DNA of 64,000 bases from an uncultured Lachnospiraceae bacterium. GTDB lineage: Bacteria; Bacillota; Clostridia; Lachnospirales; Lachnospiraceae. The translations under genes were made by a program, and so were the position numbers. The stretch covers positions 1 to 64,000 of the forward strand of contig CAJUPI010000009.1 in assembly GCA_910588125.1 (NCBI GenBank). Direction: 5' to 3'. Shown here piece after piece: positions 28,419 through 37,536 of this stretch. Below the pieces are notes generated by a model. That model saw nothing but the letters and a program-made list of their open reading frames with translations, searched no databases and was not told the DNA's origin. Position 1 is the first letter of the stretch, and the number at the start of each line of letters is the position of its first letter.

Positions 28419-28728
28419 CAATGTCATCAAGATTAGCACTGAGAATACTCAGCCATGGAACAAGGAGCGGGAAGCGGCCGGAGATGGTCTGCTGCTTTTG
28501 ACTTTGCAGGGATTTAGAATTCCTTAAATCCCTGAGTTTTGTGCGGAAACGAAAATCCACTCTGTCTGAGCGAAGCGAGTTTGGGGATTTTCGTTTCGCT
28601 TTGCGCAAAACTCAGAGATTTTAGGAATTCTTGATCCCGAAACCGGAAAAAGAGGCAGACCATCTCCGGCCGCTTCCCGCTCCTTTTTCCATGGCGTACC
28701 TTCTGAGATAATTACCTAAATGATATGA
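28419..28728. repeat. R1 palindromic element, full copy e (310 bp)
   Basis: Type-A end left, type-B end right, apical core in the centre. Left arm GGAGCGGGAAGCGGCCGG pairs with CCGGCCGCTTCCCGCTCC on the right. The right terminus is slightly diverged. Immediate 10-bp flanks do not match convincingly. Confidence 0.9.
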
Positions 28729-28733
28729 TACCA

Positions 28734-28755
28734 GGGTCAAAATACCTTTTGACCC
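28734..28755. repeat. Short perfect hairpin GGGTCAAAA-TACC-TTTTGACCC
   Basis: A 9-bp perfect stem with a 4-nt loop sits just after R1 copy e. It is followed at 28763-28771 by ATGACATTG, an R1-like terminus. Its role is unclear; it could be a remnant element or a weak terminator. Confidence 0.5.
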
Positions 28756-28807
28756 CAACATCATGACATTGCTATACAACCTGAATAGGAATCCGGAGGG
28801 GACAACA

Positions 28808-29626
28808 ATGAAAAAATATTTTCTGCCGATGGCTATGTTAGCAGTATTCGAAACAATTGCCATTGTATTATGGCTAACGCAAAACAATACGTTCTATTTA
28901 TTTAATTTCAGTTATATTGGACTATCCATTTCCCTTGGGATATTCCTATATATCCAAAAATACAGATATGCCCGCAGAGCCGCACAGCTTTTAGTCGGAC
29001 TTTATATGTTAGTTTATCTGGGTTTTATTTGTGGCGAAAATATGCAGATTGAGGGATTTTGGTATTATCTTTTTACCGGCGCCTTTGAAGCCGCAACCAT
29101 TCATTATGCAGTTGCCAAAATCTTCGGGCCGTTACTTTTTGGCAGAGGCTTTTGCGGTTATGCCTGCTGGACGGCAATGATACTTGATTTTCTCCCATAT
29201 AAAGTTCCGCAAGCACCAAGAAAAAAGATTGCGTGGATAAGATATATTACATTTGCCGTTTCTCTGATATTTGTTTCCGCACTATTCCTTTCACATATCA
29301 GCAACCTTAAAAAAATTATGTTTTGGGCTTTTATCATAGGAAATGTATTGTACTACGCTGTCGGGATAATATTGGCTTTTTCCTTTAAGGACAACCGTGC
29401 CTTTTGCAAATACATATGCCCAATCACAATATTTTTGAAGCCCATGAGTTCCTTTTCGCTGCTCCGAATTACATGTGATAAAAACAAATGTATATCTTGT
29501 GGCAAATGTATAAAGCTATGTCCAATGGATGTGGATATTTTAGATAATTCCCGAAAACGGAAGAACGGCACAGAGTGTATTCTTTGTTTTGAGTGTGTTA
29601 AGAATTGTCCGACAAATGCATTATAA
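28808..29626 (+). CDS. NapH/NosR-like membrane 4Fe-4S protein
   Basis: Protein of 272 residues with about six TM segments and a C-terminal dicluster ferredoxin domain with two CxxCxxCxxxCP motifs (CISCGKCIKLCP and CILCFECVKNCP). GRGFCGYACW and CKYICPITIFLKP are the extra Cys motifs typical of the NapH-type membrane electron-transfer proteins. It should pass electrons between the membrane and a cytoplasmic partner; the partner is not encoded nearby. The ATG at 28808 follows GGAGGGGACAAC. An earlier in-frame ATG at 28763 lies in a repeat terminus and is probably not used. Confidence 0.85.
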   Translation: MKKYFLPMAMLAVFETIAIVLWLTQNNTFYLFNFSYIGLSISLGIFLYIQKYRYARRAAQLLVGLYMLVYLGFICGENMQIEGFWYYLFTGAFEAATIHYAVAKIFGPLLFGRGFCGYACWTAMILDFLPYKVPQAPRKKIAWIRYITFAVSLIFVSALFLSHISNLKKIMFWAFIIGNVLYYAVGIILAFSFKDNRAFCKYICPITIFLKPMSSFSLLRITCDKNKCISCGKCIKLCPMDVDILDNSRKRKNGTECILCFECVKNCPTNAL

Positions 29627-29664
29627 ATAACTATACATCACAAAATATTTTTAAGCAAAAGAAA

Positions 29665-29731
29665 ATTGCCCAATAAGCCATTATCCCGTGTCCGCAAACA
29701 GCCGGACAAGGGTAATGGCTTATTGGGCAAT
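29665..29731. terminator. Bidirectional terminator with R2 core
   Basis: A near-perfect stem of over 20 bp (ATTGCCCAATAAGCCATTA against TAATGGCTTATTGGGCAAT) surrounds a shortened R2 core (GTGTCCGCAAACAGCCGGAC). It lies between the converging ferredoxin-membrane gene and fba, so it can serve both. Confidence 0.8.
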
Positions 29732-29761
29732 ACTTCACTATTTTATCTTTTCATTTATCTC

Positions 29762-30625
29762 TTAAGCCTTACCAACAGAACCAAAGAGCTCCATCTTCTC
29801 CTTCACAGTCTCTTTGATCGCCGCAGCGCCAGGAGCTAACAGCTTTCTCGGGTCAAAGCCCTTGCCCTGCTGATCCTTACCGGCTTCGATGTACTCACGG
29901 GTAGCCGCTGCAAAGGACAACTGGCATTCTGTATTCACATTGATCTTTGCCACACCCAGATCAATTGCCTTTTTGATCATGTCTGCCGGAATACCTGTAC
30001 CGCCATGCAGCACCAGCGGCATCTCGCCCGTCTTCTCCTGGATCGCCGCCAAAGTATCAAAGCTCAGCCCCTGCCAGTTCTCCGGATATTTGCCGTGAAT
30101 ATTGCCGATACCTGCTGCCAGGAAATCAATTCCCAAATCAGCAATCGCCTTACACTCGTTGGGATCCGCACACTCGCCCATACCGACAACGCCATCTTCC
30201 TCACCGCCGATAGAACCAACCTCAGCCTCAATCGACAGCCCCATCGCATGTGCAACCTTTACCAGCTCTTTTGTCTTCTCCACATTCTCCTCGATCGGAT
30301 AATGGGATCCGTCAAACATGATAGAAGAAAATCCTGCCTTGATGCACTTATAGCACCCCTCATAGCTGCCGTGATCCAGATGCAGAGCTACCGGAACGGT
30401 GATATTCATCTCCTCGATCATCGCCTTTACCATAGCAGCTACCGTCTTATATCCTGTCATATACTTGCCGGCGCCCTCGGACACACCCAAAATCACCGGG
30501 GAATTCAGCTCCTGAGCAGTAGCCAGAATGGACTTGGTCCACTCCAGATTATTGATGTTAAACTGACCCACTGCATAATGTCCCGCTTTTGCTTTTTTCA
30601 GCATTTCTGTTGCAGATACTAACAT
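29762..30625 (-). CDS. fba: class II fructose-bisphosphate aldolase
   Basis: Zinc-dependent glycolytic aldolase of 287 residues that cleaves fructose 1,6-bisphosphate to the two triose phosphates. Metal ligands are visible in LHLDHGSYE, in the EAEVGSIGG segment, in IGNIHGKYP and in LVLHGGTGIP; NVNTECQ closes the active site. Length and motifs match the short Gram-positive class II enzymes, although tagatose-bisphosphate aldolases of the same fold cannot be fully excluded. The ATG follows GGAGGGT. Single-gene unit ending in the bidirectional terminator at 29665-29731. Confidence 0.92.
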   Translation of the reverse strand: MLVSATEMLKKAKAGHYAVGQFNINNLEWTKSILATAQELNSPVILGVSEGAGKYMTGYKTVAAMVKAMIEEMNITVPVALHLDHGSYEGCYKCIKAGFSSIMFDGSHYPIEENVEKTKELVKVAHAMGLSIEAEVGSIGGEEDGVVGMGECADPNECKAIADLGIDFLAAGIGNIHGKYPENWQGLSFDTLAAIQEKTGEMPLVLHGGTGIPADMIKKAIDLGVAKINVNTECQLSFAAATREYIEAGKDQQGKGFDPRKLLAPGAAAIKETVKEKMELFGSVGKA

Positions 30626-30769
30626 TTCATACCCTCCGTTTCGTTATTTATACGCTCCCTGGCAGCTCCCACTTGATAATGAAAGCAGCAGCTTGTCTTA
30701 TTATAACGCACTTTTTTCCGTTTGGATAGTGTTACTTTTCACAATCTTTTTATCGATTCTTCTACAGAG

Positions 30770-32266
30770 TTACAGTCCTAAAATCTCTGCCACCGCATCC
30801 TCCATCGTCCCGGCATCGCACTCTCTCGTATGTCGGATCGTCGCATTGCGGATCTCCTCTACCGCCTGGGGAATTGCCACGCCAGTTACTCTGCACAGAT
30901 CATCAATAATGGCGAATTCGTCCTTATCCCCCTGATCGCCATAAACGGCCTCCATAACACTGTGGGAAAATTTGTATGGGCTTGCCGTAGACGCGATCAC
31001 CGTCGGTGTCAAATCCCCTGTCTCAGCCACATATTTCCGATAAACCGTGGAGGCCACCCCGGTATGCGTATCGATCATATAGCCGGTTGCATCAAACAAC
31101 CTCTTGATCTCTGCTCCGTTTTCCGCTTCTGTTGCATATCCTCCCACAAAGTCCGCCATCTTTGCCCGCATTTCCTCGGTTATGGTATAGGCTCCCTTCT
31201 GCCCAAGCTCTTCCATCAGCCGCCGGTTCTTCTCGGCATCGCAGCCGGCGCTTACATAAATCAACCGCTCCAGATTGCTGGAAATCAGAATATCCATGGA
31301 CGGCGAACTGGTCAGTATAAATTCCCGCTTCTTATCATAGGTGCCTGTGCGGAAGAAGTCATATAATACCTTATTATCATTGGAAGCACAGATCAGCATC
31401 TTCACCGGCAAGCCCATCTGCTTTGCCAAATAAGCGGCCAGAATATTTCCAAAATTACCCGTCGGCACCGTGATGTTGATTTCCCCGCCGTTTTTAATCG
31501 CTCCCCTCTGCACCAGCTTCGCATAGGCATACACATAATATACCACCTGAGGCACGAGTCTTCCGATATTGATAGAATTGGCCGAGGAAAGCTGATATCC
31601 CTTCTTTGCCAGCCGTTTGCCAAATGCCGGATCGCCAAAAATTTTCTTTACGCCAGTCTGAGCGTCATCAAAATTGCCATGAATCGCCACTACAGCCGTG
31701 TTGTCTCCCTTCTGAGTCACCATCTGCAGCTCCTGTACCCGGCTGACGCCCCCCTTGGGGTAGAATACAATGATCCGCGTCCCCGGCACATCAGCAAAGC
31801 CTGCCATCGCTGCTTTGCCAGTGTCTCCGGAGGTAGCAGTCAAAATCACGATCTCATTCTCCACGTGATTCTTTTTGGCAGCCGTAGTCATCAGATAGGG
31901 CAGAATCGACAATGCCATATCTTTAAATGCGATTGTGCTGCCGTGAAACAATTCCAGATAATATGCCCCGTCCGCCTCGCGCAGCGGCGCAATCTCTTCT
32001 GTATCAAACTTACTGTCATAGGCAGAATTGATACAGTATCGGAGCTCTTCCTCCGTATAATCCGTCAAAAGCAGCCGCATAACCTCATAGGCCGTCTCCT
32101 GATAGCTCATCTCTGCCAGCTTCTCCATCGGAATCTCCAGCTTGGGAACCATCGATGGCATATACAGCCCTCCGTCCTCCGCCAGCCCATTCAAAATCGC
32201 CTGAGAAGCTGTCAATCCGCTCTCCCCGCCTCTGGTACTCTGATAAGATAAATTCGCCATACTCAT
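30770..32266 (-). CDS. thrC: threonine synthase
   Basis: PLP enzyme of 498 residues that converts O-phosphohomoserine to threonine. The PLP Lys lies in GSTIAFKDMAL, the phosphate-binding loop includes TATSGDTGKAAM, and the N-terminal STRGG segment is typical. The length is that of the long (fungal/bacterial type 2) form. A promoter with TTGCAT and TACAAT lies at 32345-32373, its -35 overlapping the 3' end of the thioesterase gene. No T-box or other leader RNA was recognised. Confidence 0.95.
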   Translation of the reverse strand: MSMANLSYQSTRGGESGLTASQAILNGLAEDGGLYMPSMVPKLEIPMEKLAEMSYQETAYEVMRLLLTDYTEEELRYCINSAYDSKFDTEEIAPLREADGAYYLELFHGSTIAFKDMALSILPYLMTTAAKKNHVENEIVILTATSGDTGKAAMAGFADVPGTRIIVFYPKGGVSRVQELQMVTQKGDNTAVVAIHGNFDDAQTGVKKIFGDPAFGKRLAKKGYQLSSANSINIGRLVPQVVYYVYAYAKLVQRGAIKNGGEINITVPTGNFGNILAAYLAKQMGLPVKMLICASNDNKVLYDFFRTGTYDKKREFILTSSPSMDILISSNLERLIYVSAGCDAEKNRRLMEELGQKGAYTITEEMRAKMADFVGGYATEAENGAEIKRLFDATGYMIDTHTGVASTVYRKYVAETGDLTPTVIASTASPYKFSHSVMEAVYGDQGDKDEFAIIDDLCRVTGVAIPQAVEEIRNATIRHTRECDAGTMEDAVAEILGL

Positions 32267-32344
32267 CCGATCCTCTCTGTCATAGTCGTAATAATATGCT
32301 TATTTTCCGCTCGCCCCACTTTTGCGGCTCTTTTCATCTCGTAA

Positions 32345-32373
32345 ATTGTAGCACACTTTACATACTCATGCAA
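32345..32373 (-). promoter_or_regulatory. Promoter of thrC
   Basis: TTGCAT (32368-32373) and TACAAT (32345-32350) on the minus strand with 17-bp spacing; the 5' leader is about 70 nt. Confidence 0.65.
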
Positions 32374-32743
32374 GCGGGGAAACGCTGATTCCGTGAGGGG
32401 CGCTTTTTCCGTTTTCGTCTGTGTTGACGAATACCACATTGCAGGTGGCATAGAGGATTTCGGGGTTCAGCATGTCGTGGGCTTCTATGGCAAAGGTCAG
32501 GCTGGTATTGCCAGTTTTTATCAGCTCATATTGGAAGCTGAGGATGGTTCCCAGCTCTGTGGGAGCAAGAAAACGAAAATCCTGGACTGCGCACATTACC
32601 ACGTGATCCCGGCGGCCCAGGGTCTTGGCTACCCCGAAAAAAGCGGCCTCTGTCATCCAGTCAGCCAAAACACCGGAGTACAGAGAACCGTGGTGGTTCA
32701 TTTGTTCCATTCTTACATAGCGATGAGTAATTGTCTCCATCAT
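32366..32743 (-). CDS. hotdog-fold acyl-CoA thioesterase
   Basis: Protein of 125 residues with a single hotdog domain, similar to YciA/BACH-type acyl-CoA thioesterases. MNHHGSLYSGVLADWMTEAAFF carries the conserved N/H-x-x-G region and the acidic residue of the active site. The physiological acyl-CoA cannot be predicted. The ATG at 32743 follows AGGAGGAGATATC; a reading starting 69 nt further upstream has no ribosome binding site. Its 3' end overlaps the thrC promoter. Confidence 0.85.
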   Translation of the reverse strand: MMETITHRYVRMEQMNHHGSLYSGVLADWMTEAAFFGVAKTLGRRDHVVMCAVQDFRFLAPTELGTILSFQYELIKTGNTSLTFAIEAHDMLNPEILYATCNVVFVNTDENGKSAPHGISVSPLA

Positions 32744-32825
32744 GATATCTCCTCCTTTTTGCTCTATTATACAACAGATGGCATTGTCGTGCAAGCACAG
32801 CACCTGACTCATTACCCACAGGAAT

Positions 32826-33019
32826 AAAGCGCCCGTTCATTTCTCTTATCTTGTGTCCGGCTCTTCACGAACATACTGTCTGATATTAGCGGACTAGTTC
32901 CGTTAAGTGCAGGCTGTATGTACGTGAACCATCCGAACACAGAATAAAGAAATGAACGGGCGCTTTATTTTGCAACATCCTTTTCCAAGGCGTATCTTCA
33001 ACAAAACATTATCTCATTG
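32826..33019. repeat. R2 hairpin with expanded loop plus diverged R1 type-B end
   Basis: AAAGCGCCCGTTCATTTCT (32826-32844) pairs perfectly with its complement at 32948-32966. Inside, GTCCGGCTCTTCACGAACATAC pairs imperfectly with a second, inverted core copy (32915-32941), leaving about 40 nt at the tip. A TTATTTTGCAACA tail follows, then a worn R1 type-B end (32987-33019) ending CATTG. It probably terminates the phosphohexomutase gene's neighbour units on both sides (inference). Confidence 0.75.
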
Positions 33020-33027
33020 GCGGCCTC

Positions 33028-34764
33028 TTACAGAAGCTTATTCACAACCTCCATCAACGCCTCACCCAAAGCAGCAGACTTTGCATCGGCATCTTCTAAG
33101 GAAGCTCCCTTTACGCCATAATAAAACTTAATCTTCGGCTCAGTTCCGGAAGGCCGGATGCACAGCCAGGCATTATCATTCATATCATAATAAAGCACAT
33201 TGGAGGATGGCAATCCGGTAGGAGTCACGGTTCCGGTAGCCATATCTTTGATTGTATCCAGCTTATAATCGCGGGCCGAAAGCACCTTGTAATCGCCAAA
33301 TCCCGCAGGCGTATCATTCCGGAACGTCTCCATGATAGACTGGATCTTTGCCAGGCCCTCGATGCCGGACAATCCGATGGACTTCACGGCATCCTTATAA
33401 TAGCCATATTTCTCATACATCGCCACCATGGCATCCCACAATGTCATATTCTTTGTCTTATAATAGGCCGCTGCCTCACAAAGCGCTACACTGGCGGATA
33501 CGGCATCCTTGTCCCTTGCATAAGTGCCGATCAGACAGCCATAGCTCTCCTCCATGCCAAACATATAATGTCCGACACCGGTATTCTCCTCTTTAAGAAT
33601 CTGCTGTCCAATCCATTTAAAGCCCGTCAGACACTCTACCAGCTTGCAGTTATAAGAGGCCGCCACGGCATCAATCAGATTCGTGCTGACGATAGACTTC
33701 ACCACCTCGCCGTCTGCCGGAATCGCTTTCTGTGCCTCCTTCTGGCTCAGTACATACTCGCAAAGCAGAGAACCTGACATATTTCCCGTCAGAGAAATAT
33801 ACTCTCCTGACTTACTGTCTTTTACATACACACCCAGTCGGTCAGCATCCGGATCCGTAGCCAACACCAGATCCGCATCAATCTCCTTCGCCATCTTCAA
33901 TCCCAATGCAAATGCCTCTGCTGCTTCCGGATTCGGATAGCTGACAGTCGGGAACTCACCGTCTGGCAATTCCTGCTCCGGAACCACATGCACATGCGTA
34001 AAGCCAATTTCTTTCAACACTCTGCGCACCGGGATGTTACCAGTACCATGGAGAGGCGTATAGATAATCTTGATATCATCCTGCATCTGATTGATGGCAT
34101 CCTGATTTACCACCTGAGCCTTTACATTGGCAATGTATTTATTATCAATCTCCGCGCCGATCACATCATATAAACCGGCTGACTTCGCATCGGAAGCACT
34201 CATCGTCTTTACGGTAGACAGATCCTCAATCGCCAGTACTTCCTCTGTCACCCCTTTATCATGAGGCGGGGTAAACTGGGCGCCGTCTTCCCAATATACT
34301 TTATAGCCATTATACTCTGGCGGATTGTGGCTGGCCGTCACATTAATACCGGCAATGCATCCTAATTCCCTCACGGCAAAAGACAACTCCGGTGTCGGAC
34401 GTAAGGATTCAAATTTGTATGCCTTGATCCCGTTTGCCGCCAGAGTCCGTGCCGCCTCGTCAGCAAATTCCGGTGACATCCGGCGGGAATCATAGGCAAT
34501 CGCAACCCCCTTGGAAGCCCCGCCCTGCTTAATAATATAATTGGCAAGGCCCTGCGTCGCCCGGCGAACCACATAGATATTCATCCGGTTGATGCCGGCC
34601 CCGATGATGCCTCTAAGACCTGCCGTACCAAACTCCAGATCCATATAAAATCTTTCTTTGATCTCGTTCTCATCACCGGCAATTGCCCGCAATTCCGCTT
34701 TGGTTTCCTCGTCAAAATATGGATTCGACAGCCATTCCTGATAGATCTTCATGTAATCCTTCAT
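33028..34764 (-). CDS. phospho-sugar mutase (phosphoglucomutase/phosphomannomutase family), stand-alone copy
   Basis: Phosphohexomutase of 578 residues, the same length as the mannan-operon paralogue at 117-1853. It carries the phosphoserine loop TASHNPPEYNGYK, metal loop ATDPDADRLG, sugar loop GMEESYG and phosphate loop RPSGTEPK. It is expressed from its own strong promoter (34854-34882), so it is likely the housekeeping phosphoglucomutase, with the other copy dedicated to mannose-1-phosphate (inference). The ATG at 34764 follows AGGAGG by 12 nt. Confidence 0.93.
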   Translation of the reverse strand: MKDYMKIYQEWLSNPYFDEETKAELRAIAGDENEIKERFYMDLEFGTAGLRGIIGAGINRMNIYVVRRATQGLANYIIKQGGASKGVAIAYDSRRMSPEFADEAARTLAANGIKAYKFESLRPTPELSFAVRELGCIAGINVTASHNPPEYNGYKVYWEDGAQFTPPHDKGVTEEVLAIEDLSTVKTMSASDAKSAGLYDVIGAEIDNKYIANVKAQVVNQDAINQMQDDIKIIYTPLHGTGNIPVRRVLKEIGFTHVHVVPEQELPDGEFPTVSYPNPEAAEAFALGLKMAKEIDADLVLATDPDADRLGVYVKDSKSGEYISLTGNMSGSLLCEYVLSQKEAQKAIPADGEVVKSIVSTNLIDAVAASYNCKLVECLTGFKWIGQQILKEENTGVGHYMFGMEESYGCLIGTYARDKDAVSASVALCEAAAYYKTKNMTLWDAMVAMYEKYGYYKDAVKSIGLSGIEGLAKIQSIMETFRNDTPAGFGDYKVLSARDYKLDTIKDMATGTVTPTGLPSSNVLYYDMNDNAWLCIRPSGTEPKIKFYYGVKGASLEDADAKSAALGEALMEVVNKLL

Positions 34765-34853
34765 AACTAAATACTCCCTCCTGTATACTTCCCGCCAGAC
34801 TCCCCCCGGCAGATTTACTAATGAAAGCACTTACGTTGCTCTCAATTATCTCT

Positions 34854-34882
34854 ATTATATAATAAGATGATTCCTGCGTCAA
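34854..34882 (-). promoter_or_regulatory. Promoter of the stand-alone phosphohexomutase
   Basis: TTGACG (34877-34882) and TATAAT (34854-34859) on the minus strand with 17-bp spacing. Confidence 0.75.
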
Positions 34883-34928
34883 AAGGTTTCTGCCTCAAAA
34901 TCAGCTTATTTCTCATACAATTCAGCCG

Positions 34929-35909
34929 CTATCCTTTAAGCCGTTCCAGAAAACGCACTCTCGCCTCCTGCTGCTCCTTTAAGCTTTGCAGCTTCTCCAC
35001 ATTTTTGGCCGGTGTCCAGGCTTTATTGGCATTGTAATAATAATTCAACTGCTTCCAGTACTTCTCCGGATATAAGAAAAGATAATACAGGCATTCCCGA
35101 TCCCAGCTATCCATCGGAAGCACCCGGTTATAGGTATCTGTCATCGCCTGCCCCAGCCGCTCGTCCCAGCCATGCTTTTCCATCACCTTCCGCATGAAAT
35201 GGTAGAGATCTGCCATCTGGTTTCCGCGATGCATCTGATTAAACTCAATCACGGCCACATCCCCGGCTCCCATCAGCAAATGATGTTGATTCAAATCGCC
35301 ATGGCACAAAAACATGTTGGCTGATTCCGATGCCTCTTCCAGAATCTCCAAGCCCTTTTGAGCCTCCATAGCCTGTTCATAAAATTCTGCAAAATGCTGC
35401 ATAACACATAATTCAAATTCGCTCTTTTTCCGTTTATTGCTGACAAAACTCCGTACTCGCTTCATTTCCCTGGTGTGGCGCCGCATCTCCTCACTTAGTC
35501 CCGGGGAAATCATGGAAGCCAGATCCCACTCCTCCCGCCAGTTAATATCGCGGAATGCCCGGTGAAGGCGGGCTATCCAGGAAACTGCTGCCAGAATCTC
35601 CCGGCTATCCTTCAGATTACACTCTTTGCTCACAAACCAGTCTTTCAAGATATATTTTGTCCCGTCTTGCGCGGTTGTGATTAGCTCTCCCGCCAGGTTT
35701 CGCACATATTGATCCACCGAACAAATCCCCAAAAGCTTCAGCTCTTTTAGAACCGTCTCCTCAAACTCCAGGCGCTTTATGCTCCCGCGATATTCCTTCA
35801 AAAGCTTTATCCCATTCGAATATTCGCAGATCCAGGCACCCCGTCCCCGGCGAATCTCCAGAGCCTCACCCTCATATTGCTGCATTACATCCAGATAATT
35901 GTCATTCAA
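34929..35909 (-). CDS. CotS-family spore coat protein (kinase-like fold)
   Basis: Protein of about 326 residues in the CotS/aminoglycoside-phosphotransferase-like family. CHGDLNQHHLL is the catalytic-loop equivalent (HGDxxxxN with His in place of Asn), and VIEFNQM replaces the usual Asp-containing metal motif. The altered residues suggest a weak or non-catalytic kinase fold, which is common in CotS proteins. The best start is a TTG at 35909: GGAGGGG precedes it by 5 nt, and the product then begins like other family members (xNDNYLDVMQQY). It fits a spore-forming host. Confidence 0.8.
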   Translation of the reverse strand: MNDNYLDVMQQYEGEALEIRRGRGAWICEYSNGIKLLKEYRGSIKRLEFEETVLKELKLLGICSVDQYVRNLAGELITTAQDGTKYILKDWFVSKECNLKDSREILAAVSWIARLHRAFRDINWREEWDLASMISPGLSEEMRRHTREMKRVRSFVSNKRKKSEFELCVMQHFAEFYEQAMEAQKGLEILEEASESANMFLCHGDLNQHHLLMGAGDVAVIEFNQMHRGNQMADLYHFMRKVMEKHGWDERLGQAMTDTYNRVLPMDSWDRECLYYLFLYPEKYWKQLNYYYNANKAWTPAKNVEKLQSLKEQQEARVRFLERLKG

Positions 35910-35977
35910 GCCTACCCCTCCACTCATTGCCCAACCGGCTACTTCCAAAGTATGAGGGAATGGAAAAAAATATGCTC

Positions 35978-37321
35978 TTATGGGCGAAACTTATAGTAGG
36001 ACTTTCCTGGTGTCATTCCACCTCTGTACGAAGACAGCTCGCTGACAGTCACCAACTGGTAGCCGCGGGCAATCAGCTCAGGAATAATGACCTCGCTGGC
36101 ATCCGCCGCAGTCTCATATAAATCATGCATCAAAATAATATCCCCATCCTGCACATGATCCAGTACTGCGGAAATGGTTGCCTGCACATCTCTGGTTTTC
36201 CAGTCCAGCGTATCGATAGACCATAAAATCGCCGGCATGGAGATCGCCCCGGCAACCCCCATTCCCGCATCATTGGTGGCGCCGCCGCAAGGACGCATCA
36301 GCACCGGCGTAATGCCTCCGGCATTGGAAACCACCTGATTTGTCATCATCAGCTGCCGTTCCAATTCGGTCGGATCGACCTTGGTCATCAGCGTATGGTC
36401 ATAGGTATGGTTTGCCACCTCACACCCCTGTTCCACCATCTGACGAATGATGGTTCCGTTCTTCTCCGCTCGATTGCCAACCATAAAAAATGTGGCCCGG
36501 CCTCCATTCGCTTTTAAAGTGTCCAGAATCCGTGGTGTCGAATTTTTCGACGGCCCGTCATCATATGTCAAGGCAACCATTGGTTTCAACGGATCGATCT
36601 CGCCTGCATACGATAAACCGTCTTCCTGTTTTCTTGCCACAGATACACGGACTCCGTCCACGCGCAATCCTACACCGGCTTTTCCTGCCTCCTCCCCGTT
36701 TTTCACCCAGTCCGTCCACACGCCATTTTGTAATACACTATAAATCACATCATAATATTGTGCCAGTTCTCCTGTCAAACGCATGGAAACAGCCTCCAGC
36801 GGCATTGCCCCCAGAGAATCTCCCGCTTCCCCGGCATCCGTCTGCCAGTCCAGCCAACCGCTTCCACTTAAATTCACCTGATATTCAATCGTCCCTGTCA
36901 TTCCCTGAGGCTGATTATGTAATGTCGCCCGGACCGCAGTGATATAGCCGCCTGCCGGAGCCATTCCATATGCGTTATCTGCAAAATAATTGCTCCAGCC
37001 TTTTCCCTGTACATGAATTCCAAATAAAGCTCCCATCTCCGGCACCTCTACATGAGGGCGCCTAACCTCCGCTGTCTGACGTATATCTTCTTCTAACAAT
37101 GCCCCCACCGTGACAGCTCCATTCCTGCGCATCCCGCCACCGGCTTTTCCTCTTCCCTTCCTGCTGCCAAACGCACCTGCCGCCAAAACAACCGTCCCCA
37201 CACATACCACTATCAGGCAAAAACACATCATCCCCTGTAGCAGCCTTACCCGGCGCTGTTCTCTTGCCTTCCTTTTATCCTGCTTTTTATGATGTCCGAA
37301 CGATTCTCTGTCCCCCGTCAT
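35978..37321 (-). CDS. polysaccharide deacetylase (NodB) with ChW repeats
   Basis: Protein of 447 residues with a basic cytoplasmic N-terminus and one TM (about 28-50). Three ChW-type Trp segments follow (GWSNYFADNAYG, GSGWLDWQTDAGEAG, NGVWTDWVKNGEEAG), then a C-terminal NodB domain. Deacetylase motifs are TYDDGPS (catalytic and metal Asp), HTYDH (metal His), RPCGG, WSIDTLDW and IILMHD. It probably N-deacetylates peptidoglycan or another N-acetylated surface glycan outside the membrane. ChW repeats are characteristic of clostridial surface proteins. Confidence 0.9.
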   Translation of the reverse strand: MTGDRESFGHHKKQDKRKAREQRRVRLLQGMMCFCLIVVCVGTVVLAAGAFGSRKGRGKAGGGMRRNGAVTVGALLEEDIRQTAEVRRPHVEVPEMGALFGIHVQGKGWSNYFADNAYGMAPAGGYITAVRATLHNQPQGMTGTIEYQVNLSGSGWLDWQTDAGEAGDSLGAMPLEAVSMRLTGELAQYYDVIYSVLQNGVWTDWVKNGEEAGKAGVGLRVDGVRVSVARKQEDGLSYAGEIDPLKPMVALTYDDGPSKNSTPRILDTLKANGGRATFFMVGNRAEKNGTIIRQMVEQGCEVANHTYDHTLMTKVDPTELERQLMMTNQVVSNAGGITPVLMRPCGGATNDAGMGVAGAISMPAILWSIDTLDWKTRDVQATISAVLDHVQDGDIILMHDLYETAADASEVIIPELIARGYQLVTVSELSSYRGGMTPGKSYYKFRP

Positions 37322-37536
37322 TTTTACCCCTCTGCTCTTTTCTGCACTTTTCTATTCAATTCTCTAAAAATCCATCCTCCTAATTGTATCGCACACAAAT
37401 TCCTCATGTCAACAGGAATTCAAAACCACTTCAGGCCTGTTTCCATGTGGCAATTCATATCTTATAATTTATTATAAACCAGATCTGTAAAATAATTGCA
37501 TCAAAATCCGGCGAGCCCCAAAATTTTGCAGTGCCC

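Noticed and set aside
28729..28781. R1 copy e extending to a second terminus at 28771 with flank CTATACAACC
   Set aside because: The copy is exactly 310 bp when ended at 28728, like copies c and f; the 7/10 flank match to the left side at the further position may be chance. Left open.
32267..32344. T-box or other riboswitch upstream of thrC
   Set aside because: The leader is only about 70 nt and shows no specifier stem or T-box consensus.
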